Assembly (NCBI RefSeq): GCF_014843005.1
Contig: NZ_JACYXM010000006.1
Span: 442,757-506,756, forward strand
Origin: Rhodanobacter sp. DHG33
GTDB lineage: Bacteria; Pseudomonadota; Gammaproteobacteria; Xanthomonadales; Rhodanobacteraceae
DNA: 64,000 nucleotides
Direction of reading: 5' to 3'
Shown: piece after piece, positions 59,042 through 64,000 of the stretch
Position numbering within the stretch: the first letter of the stretch is position 1
Layout of the letters: each line of letters starts with the position of its first letter
Notes under the pieces: model-generated
What the model saw: the letters and a program-made list of their open reading frames with translations, nothing else
Database searches by the model: none
Told to the model about the DNA's origin: nothing
Made by a program: the position numbers and the translations under genes

Positions 59042-60982
59042 ATGTCCTTCGCCACGCCCGCAAAACCGCATGCCGCCGCGCGCCTCGCCCTGGCCGTGTC
59101 GCTGGCGCTTGCCGCCGGCGCGGTTTCCGCACAGGTGTCGTCCAGCACGCAGGTGCCGGTGCCGCAGGACACGCCGTACCCGGGCACCATCGCCATCCAC
59201 GTCGATGCCAGCGACACGCGGCAGGGCATCTTCCGCGTGCACGAGACGATCCCGGTGCAGGCCGGCAAGCTCACCCTGCTGTATCCGGAATGGATTCCCG
59301 GCAACCATTCGCCCAGCGGCCCGATCGCGATGCTGGCGGGGCTGAAGCTCAGTGCCAACGGCAAGCCGGTGACGTGGACGCGCGACAAGTACGACGTCTA
59401 CGCCTTCCACCTGGATGTGCCCGCGGGCGTCACCAGTCTCGATGCGGATTTCCAATACCTCTCGCCGCGCGACGACGGCGGTTACGAGATGACCGACCGC
59501 ATGCTGATGCTGGAGTGGGACAAGATGTCCCTGTATCCGGCGGGCTATTACACGCGCGGCATCCACGTCGAACCCAGCGTGAGCCTGCCGCAGGGTTGGC
59601 AGTTCGGCAGCGCGCTGGAGACGGCTTCGCAGTCGGGCGACGAAACCACGTTCAAGCCGCTCACCTACAACACGCTGGTCGACTCCCCGATCTATGCGGG
59701 CCGCTATTTCAAGCGCGTGGACTTGAATCCGGGGAGCGCCGGGCCGGTGCATCTCGACATCGTGGCCGATGCGCCGAAGTACATGGAGATCACGCCCGAG
59801 CAGCTCGCGCAGCATCGCGCGCTGGTGACGCAGGCGGTGAAGCTGTTCGGTTCGCACCATTACGACCACTACGACTTCCTGTTCTCGCTGTCCGACGTGC
59901 TTTCCGGCAACGGCCTGGAGCACCACCAGTCCAGCGAGGACGGCATGGGCGCGGACTACTTCACCGCGTGGGATGACGACGCGCCGAACCGCGACCTGCT
60001 GGCGCACGAATACGTACATTCGTGGAACGGCAAGTTCCGCCGTCCTGCGGACTTGTGGACGCCCAATTTCAACGTGCCGATGGGCGATTCGCTGCTGTGG
60101 GTGTACGAGGGTCAGACGCAGTACTGGGGCTTCGTGCTCACCGCGCGTTCCGGGTTGTGGACGCCCGAGCAGTTCCGCGAGTCGCTGGCGATGGTGGCGG
60201 CGAACTACGAACGCAACCGCCCTGGCTTCCAGTGGCGCTCGCTCGAGGACACCACCAACGACGCCACCGCCGCGCACCGCTCCCCCTTGCCGTACCGCAG
60301 CTGGCAGATGAGCGAGGACTACTACAGCGGCGGCCAGATGATGTGGTTGTCGGTGGACGCCAAGCTGCACGAACTCACGCACGGCAAGAAGTCGCTGGAC
60401 GATTTCGCGCAGGCCTTCTTCGGCGTGGACGACGGCAGTTTCGTGACGAAGACCTATACCTTCGACGACGTGGTGGCCGCGCTCGACGGCGTGGCGAAGT
60501 ACGACTGGGCGGGTTTCCTGCGTGCGCACGCCACCGTGGTGAATCCGCCGCTGCAGGACGGCCTGGCCGCCGCGGGCTGGAAGCTAGTCTATACCGACAA
60601 GCCCACCGAAATCGAAAAGCAGTACGACAGCCGTCCGCAATCCTCGCGCCACATGTACAACTTCGCATGGTCGATCGGCATGACGCTGACCCGGAGCGGC
60701 GACGTCAACGACGTGCGCTGGGGCGGTCCTGCGTTCAAGGCCGGCGTGAGCACCGGCGCCACGCTGGTGGCGGTGAACGGGCAGACGTATTCGCGCGAGG
60801 TGCTGAAGGTGGCCATCGCCGCCGCCAAGACCGACAAGGCGCCGATCAAGCTGCTGCTGAAATTCCAGGGCAGCCTGCTGACCGTGCCGGTGGACTATCA
60901 CGACGGCCTGCAGTATCCGCACCTGGAGCGCATCGCCGGCACGCCGGATTACCTCGACCAGATCATCGCGGCGAGGAAGTAA
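59042..60982 (+). CDS. M61-family secreted peptidase (glycyl aminopeptidase type)
   Basis: 646 aa with a signal peptide ending near VSA-QV. The zinc motif HEYVHSWNGK starts at residue 322, followed by the third-ligand region WVYEGQTQYWGFVLTARSG. A C-terminal PDZ-like domain (VRWGGPAFKAGVSTGATLVA, VNGQTYSREVLK) completes the M61 layout. It cleaves N-terminal Gly or Ala from peptides in the periplasm or outside. Monocistronic, with a large hairpin downstream. Confidence 0.93.
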   Translation: MSFATPAKPHAAARLALAVSLALAAGAVSAQVSSSTQVPVPQDTPYPGTIAIHVDASDTRQGIFRVHETIPVQAGKLTLLYPEWIPGNHSPSGPIAMLAGLKLSANGKPVTWTRDKYDVYAFHLDVPAGVTSLDADFQYLSPRDDGGYEMTDRMLMLEWDKMSLYPAGYYTRGIHVEPSVSLPQGWQFGSALETASQSGDETTFKPLTYNTLVDSPIYAGRYFKRVDLNPGSAGPVHLDIVADAPKYMEITPEQLAQHRALVTQAVKLFGSHHYDHYDFLFSLSDVLSGNGLEHHQSSEDGMGADYFTAWDDDAPNRDLLAHEYVHSWNGKFRRPADLWTPNFNVPMGDSLLWVYEGQTQYWGFVLTARSGLWTPEQFRESLAMVAANYERNRPGFQWRSLEDTTNDATAAHRSPLPYRSWQMSEDYYSGGQMMWLSVDAKLHELTHGKKSLDDFAQAFFGVDDGSFVTKTYTFDDVVAALDGVAKYDWAGFLRAHATVVNPPLQDGLAAAGWKLVYTDKPTEIEKQYDSRPQSSRHMYNFAWSIGMTLTRSGDVNDVRWGGPAFKAGVSTGATLVAVNGQTYSREVLKVAIAAAKTDKAPIKLLLKFQGSLLTVPVDYHDGLQYPHLERIAGTPDYLDQIIAARK

Positions 60983-61025
60983 CGCTCGATTCGCACGGCG
61001 CACAAGCCCGTGCATGTCCCATCGC

Positions 61026-61066
61026 GCAGAGGCCGGGAAGTCCTATGACGTCGCCCCGGCCTCTGC
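61026..61066 (+). terminator. 12-bp hairpin after the M61 peptidase gene
   Basis: GCAGAGGCCGGG pairs perfectly with CCCGGCCTCTGC around a 17-nt loop, 43 bases past the stop. There is no T-run, so termination may be Rho-assisted. Confidence 0.5.
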
Positions 61067-61138
61067 TCCATGAGTGCTGCCTGGCAACGACAGCGCGGCG
61101 AGGCGCAGGTGTCGTTGCCGGCCTGCCGTGACCCGTGT

Positions 61139-61465
61139 CTACCGTGGCTTGCCTGCGGACGAGCCCGGCGCAGGCTGCGAGCGCATCAGCATGTGTGCGA
61201 TGTAGGCGTGTACGTCGGCCTTGGTCACGAAGCCGGTGTGATGGACATCGATCGCATCGAAATGAGTGGTGATGAACGCGACGGACCCGGCCTGTGCCTC
61301 GGCCTTGCTGAGCTTGCCGTCGTGGTTCCTGTCGGCTGCGTCGAAACTCTTGTCGAGATCCGTCACGCCGCGAACGATGCCGTTCAGCCCGGTCTGGGCA
61401 TGCAGGCACACCGGCAGGCCAGTGGCGAGGAGTACGAGGCCGAACACGAGGGCAAGACGTGGCAT
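61139..61465 (-). CDS. Secreted EF-hand protein
   Basis: 108 aa from MPRLALVFGLVLL, with a signal peptide ending at LHA-QT. One canonical calcium loop, DAADRNHDGKLSKAEA, and a second, degenerate one (DAIDVHHTGFVTKADV) lacking two ligands. Periplasmic or secreted; a calcium-binding or sensor role is likely, the partner unknown. A longer frame upstream was not used because it would mask the signal peptide. Confidence 0.82.
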   Translation of the reverse strand: MPRLALVFGLVLLATGLPVCLHAQTGLNGIVRGVTDLDKSFDAADRNHDGKLSKAEAQAGSVAFITTHFDAIDVHHTGFVTKADVHAYIAHMLMRSQPAPGSSAGKPR

Positions 61466-61555
61466 GGCGATCTCCTGCGAGGCAAGGCCGGTCATGCTGC
61501 GAAGTGGCTGGCACGTGTCCGGTCCGTGCCAGGCTAGCATGACGCGAACAAGGGC

Positions 61556-61798
61556 CTATTGTTCGTGACCGGGGGGCGGGGCGCCGCCGGGATGCCAGTG
61601 GAACACCTCGTCCAGCCGTTTGCCGAACACGTCGGCGATGCGGAAGGCCACTTCCAGCGAGGGCGAATAGCGGCCCTGCTCGATGGCGGCAATGGTCTGG
61701 CGCGTGAGGCCCACGCGTTGGCCCAGCTCGGCCTGCGTCATGTCCTGGGCGAGGAAGCGCAGCAGGCGCACCTCGTTGGTGAGCGATTCAGTGGGCAA
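61556..61798 (-). CDS. Small XRE-family regulator
   Basis: 80 aa, almost only a helix-turn-helix: LAQDMTQAELGQRVGLTRQT, IAAIEQGRYSPSLEVAFRIA, FGKRLDEVFHWHP. This YozG/Cro-like type usually controls its own operon. It overlaps the end of the upstream membrane-protein gene by 11 bases. The promoter of the pair (62250-62277) carries a palindrome it could bind. Confidence 0.88.
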   Translation of the reverse strand: MPTESLTNEVRLLRFLAQDMTQAELGQRVGLTRQTIAAIEQGRYSPSLEVAFRIADVFGKRLDEVFHWHPGGAPPPGHEQ

Positions 61799-62216
61799 GG
61801 CGCGGCCTCCGGCGGTAGCCCATCACGATCAGCACGTAACGCACCGTCTCGGCCAGTACGATGGCGAACAGGGCGGTGTTGGTGATCTTCCAGCCCGTAT
61901 CGCTGAAGGGCATCACCACGCCGACCACGATCATGCCGATCAGCATCACGAAGTAGGCGACGCGGGTGGCGCGCGCGTCGATGGCGTGGTCGCGTTCGTC
62001 CAGCAGCAGTTCCTCGCCGCGCTCCTTCCGTTTCAGCAGCATCAGTCCGACCAGGTAGGCGATGGCGTGCACGCTGGCGACGATCGCGAGGCAGGCGATG
62101 CGTTCCAGAAACGTGGTCAGCCACATCGGGCATTCCGCCTGGATCAGGAAATAGACGACATAGGGTGGGCACTGGCTCCACAGGGCCAGCCAGGCGCGTT
62201 TCTCGAGTGACGACAT
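61788..62216 (-). CDS. Small membrane protein paired with the XRE regulator (DUF2178-like)
   Basis: 142 aa with four hydrophobic segments in two pairs (CLAIVASVHAIAYLVGLMLL, TRVAYFVMLIGMIVVGVVMP, NTALFAIVLAETVRYVLIVM). The central ELLLDERDHAIDARATR motif is conserved in this family, which is routinely coupled to a small XRE regulator. A good SD (AAGGGG) precedes the ATG. Function unknown. Confidence 0.8.
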   Translation of the reverse strand: MSSLEKRAWLALWSQCPPYVVYFLIQAECPMWLTTFLERIACLAIVASVHAIAYLVGLMLLKRKERGEELLLDERDHAIDARATRVAYFVMLIGMIVVGVVMPFSDTGWKITNTALFAIVLAETVRYVLIVMGYRRRPRLAH

Positions 62217-62249
62217 GGATTTCCCCTTGGGTTAATTATGGTGTACTTA

Positions 62250-62277
62250 ATGTTAGATATTTTTGACATGATGTCAA
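62250..62277 (-). promoter_or_regulatory. Sigma-70-like promoter with operator palindrome for the membrane/XRE operon
   Basis: On the minus strand TTGACA (62277-62272), a 16-base spacer and TAACAT (62255-62250), 34 bases before the ATG. The -35 box lies inside a perfect inverted repeat TTGACATCATGTCAA (62263-62277), so a bound dimer would block RNA polymerase. Autoregulation by the XRE protein is inferred. Confidence 0.65.
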
Positions 62278-62373
62278 GCAAGTAATTCTTGATGCCTACT
62301 TTGCTGTTCCTTTGGATCGAGCGCCGGCACTCCCCGGCTCGGGGTATCGACCGGACGCGGGGAATGCCTGTAC

Positions 62374-63015
62374 CTATCGAGCAAGCACCACATGGGTAGC
62401 CAAAGGCGTGGCCACGTGCTCGGTCACGCGGAAGCCCTGCGCCGGCAGATCCAACCCCTCGAACATGGCCTCGCCACGGCCCAGCACGACCGGGGAAATG
62501 GCGAAGTGCAATTCGTCCACCAGGCCGGCCTGCAGGTACTGACGCACCGTGCTCACGCCGCCGCCGATCTTCACGTCCTTGCCGCCGCCCGCCGCGCGCG
62601 CCTGTTCGAGCGCGGCCTCGATGCCCTCGGTGACGAAGTGGAAGGTGGTGCCTCCGGCCATCACGATCGGCTGCCGCGGATAATGGGTGAGCACGAAGGT
62701 CGGCGCGTGGTAGGGCGGATCGTCGCCCCACCAGCCTTTCCACGATTCGTCCGGCCACGGTCCGCGCACCGGGCCGAACATGTTGCGGCCGAGGATGAAG
62801 GCACCTACGCCGTGCATGGAACGCACTGCGTAGGCATCGTCCACGTCCTGCGCGCCTCCTGGCTTGCCGATCATCGCGTGGAACGTGCGCGTACCGAAGA
62901 ACCACTGGTGCAGTTCCATGCCGCGCTTGCCCAGCGGGTCGTCGAGGCTCTGTTCGACGCCTGCGCCGAAACCGTCCAGCGAAAGCGAGAAAGCGGCGAC
63001 ACGAACCCTGCTCAT
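62374..63015 (-). CDS. RibD C-terminal / dihydrofolate-reductase-like protein
   Basis: 213 aa. MSRVRVAAFSLSLDGFGAGV opening, FILGRNMFGPVRGPWPDESW in the middle, and the NADPH region VKIGGGVSTVRQYLQAGLVD with ELHFAISPVVLGRGEAMFEG place it in the RibD_C/YyaP family of small reductases. The substrate is unknown; such genes often lie beside YCII, ArsR and SRPBCC genes, as here. Confidence 0.88.
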   Translation of the reverse strand: MSRVRVAAFSLSLDGFGAGVEQSLDDPLGKRGMELHQWFFGTRTFHAMIGKPGGAQDVDDAYAVRSMHGVGAFILGRNMFGPVRGPWPDESWKGWWGDDPPYHAPTFVLTHYPRQPIVMAGGTTFHFVTEGIEAALEQARAAGGGKDVKIGGGVSTVRQYLQAGLVDELHFAISPVVLGRGEAMFEGLDLPAQGFRVTEHVATPLATHVVLAR

Positions 63016-63185
63016 GGGATGCCCTTGATCGATGCTCCGTGCGCTTTGTATCGCGTCCGGCTTGCCGGAAGCAAAGCGGCGGTCTTTCGGGCGACTGGCG
63101 GTTTGTCGATTCGCCGCTGGGCCGTTCGTCGTCCAAGCGAGTGCCGCACGCCTTGCGTCACCGATACGCCTACAGGAGAGACACG

Positions 63186-63548
63186 ATGCGATTCCTTTCG
63201 ATGGTAAGGATCAACGAGCGCGCCGGCCAGCAGCCCAGCGCACGGCTGATGGAGGACATGGGGAAATTGATGGCGGAGCTGACTGCAGCGGGTTCGCTGC
63301 TGGACACCGCGGGCTTGACCCCTTCGACCGCAGGCAAGCGCGTGCGCCTGGCACGCGGCCGGCAGACGGTGATCGACGGGCCGTTCACCGAGTCGAAGGA
63401 AGTGGTGGCCGGCTATGCCATGCTGCAGGCCGACTCGATGGACGAAGCGCTGGAGATCACCCGCCGCTTCCTGGAGGTGCACGGCGACGAGTGGGAGATC
63501 GAGTGCGAAGTGCGGCAGGTGATGGAGCACTGCGCCGAGGCGGCGTGA
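63186..63548 (+). CDS. YCII-related (DGPF-domain) protein
   Basis: 120 aa. MRFLSMVRINERAGQQPSAR start and the core TVIDGPFTESKEVVAGYAML with the DGPF motif. SMDEALEITRRFLEVHGDEW and a C-terminal acidic helix follow. Small ferredoxin-like fold of unclear enzymatic role. Preceded by an AGGAG SD (CTACAGGAGAGACACG). Convergent with the ArsR gene. Confidence 0.9.
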   Translation: MRFLSMVRINERAGQQPSARLMEDMGKLMAELTAAGSLLDTAGLTPSTAGKRVRLARGRQTVIDGPFTESKEVVAGYAMLQADSMDEALEITRRFLEVHGDEWEIECEVRQVMEHCAEAA

Positions 63549-63558
63549 AGCGGCCGCC

Positions 63559-63888
63559 TCAGCGTTCGACGAAGCGTTTCAGGCGTGCCAGCGCCTGATC
63601 CCACTGCGCCGCAATCGCGTCCAGCGAGCGGCGCGCTTCGTCCAGCCGCGACGGCTCCAGTTCCCACAGCCGCTCGCGCCCCTGCCAACTGTCGCGCACC
63701 AACCCGGCGTCGGCCAGCACCAGCAGATGCTTGGTGACGGCCTGCCGGGTGATGGCGGTGCCGGCGGTGAGCTGCGCGATGGACAGCGCGCCGCCGGCGC
63801 ACAACGCGGCGAGCAGCCGCAGCCGCGTGGTGTCGCCCAACGCGGCGAACACGGGGGCGGTTTTCTGCCAGGCGGGGGTTTTCGTCAT
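63559..63888 (-). CDS. ArsR-family transcriptional regulator
   Basis: 109 aa, a winged helix: FAALGDTTRLRLLAALCAGG, IAQLTAGTAITRQAVTKHLL, VLADAGLVRDSWQGRERLWE. No metal-binding cysteines are present. This subtype is commonly coupled to an SRPBCC gene. Here the SRPBCC gene lies upstream and ends 5 bases before this start, the reverse of the usual order. Confidence 0.9.
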   Translation of the reverse strand: MTKTPAWQKTAPVFAALGDTTRLRLLAALCAGGALSIAQLTAGTAITRQAVTKHLLVLADAGLVRDSWQGRERLWELEPSRLDEARRSLDAIAAQWDQALARLKRFVER

Positions 63889-63893
63889 GGTGC

Positions 63894-64000
63894 TCAGTGC
63901 CCGGCCAGGTAGCGCTGGATGTTCTGCATCTGCTGGTCCCAGCCGCCGCTGTTCATGCGGTAGGCCTCGGCGCGACGCGCCAGCGGGATGTGGTCGAAGC
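63894..64000 (-). CDS. SRPBCC (AHSA1-like) protein, C-terminal end only
   Basis: Only the last 34 codons are in the window; the rest lies past the right edge. The reading frame shows FDHIPLARRAEAYRMNSGGW and then a C-terminal WDQQMQNIQRYLAGH helix. GGW..Q...I..YL at the end is typical of AHSA1-type SRPBCC proteins next to ArsR regulators. Confidence 0.7.
   Translation of the reverse strand, partial: FDHIPLARRAEAYRMNSGGWDQQMQNIQRYLAGH

Overview
The window reads as a high-GC gammaproteobacterial chromosome segment, most likely from the Xanthomonadales and probably Rhodanobacteraceae (Dyella, Luteibacter or Rhodanobacter type). This is inferred from an antibacterial Xanthomonadales-type T4SS with XVIPCD effectors, a methionine synthase split into two genes, a very large NAD-dependent glutamate dehydrogenase, and the gene families present. 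No rRNA marker is available to confirm it.

Positions 82-19389 hold one minus-strand cluster for a type IV secretion system of the bacterial-killing (X-T4SS) kind. In transcription order it runs virB7, virB8, virB9, virB10, virB11, virB1, virB2, virB3, virB4, virB5, virB6, a DUF4189 secreted protein, a lipoprotein immunity candidate, a lysozyme-type effector, a TrbM/KikA-like secreted protein, virD4, a nonsense-broken immunity lipoprotein, an intact immunity lipoprotein and a class 3 lipase effector. Both effectors end in a domain that resembles XVIPCD, the tag that docks on VirD4. There is no relaxase in view. The layout fits export of toxins into rival bacteria rather than DNA conjugation. 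Each effector is preceded by a lipoprotein gene that would protect the producer's periplasm.

Positions 19390-22127 are a patchwork: a long non-coding stretch upstream of virB7, two short tails of terminase-like genes, a two-gene minus-strand cassette of unknown function, a coiled-coil/zinc-ribbon gene, and a tRNA-Val(CAC) with its terminator. This looks like mobile-element debris at a tRNA boundary, and it carries the least familiar genes in the window.

Positions 22227-44722 are mostly housekeeping: a lipid-A-synthase N-terminal-domain membrane protein; a probable SahR-like regulator in an operon with the two halves of MetH; an acyl-CoA dehydrogenase; an RND efflux pair (MFP plus pump, with no outer-membrane channel); NAD-dependent glutamate dehydrogenase; NAD kinase; a 5'-nucleotidase; an aldo/keto reductase; and small membrane or secreted proteins. 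From 52388 down to 43265 lies a complete MdtABC-type operon (MFP, two different RND pumps, outer-membrane channel).

Positions 52603-64000 hold an EamA transporter, glutaryl-CoA dehydrogenase, a GNAT acetyltransferase overlapping a nucleotidyltransferase-like gene, a fused alpha/beta 2-oxoacid dehydrogenase E1, a DUF924 protein, an M61 peptidase, an EF-hand protein, an XRE regulator with a membrane partner, and a small cluster of RibD-C/DHFR-like, YCII, ArsR and SRPBCC genes that runs off the right edge.
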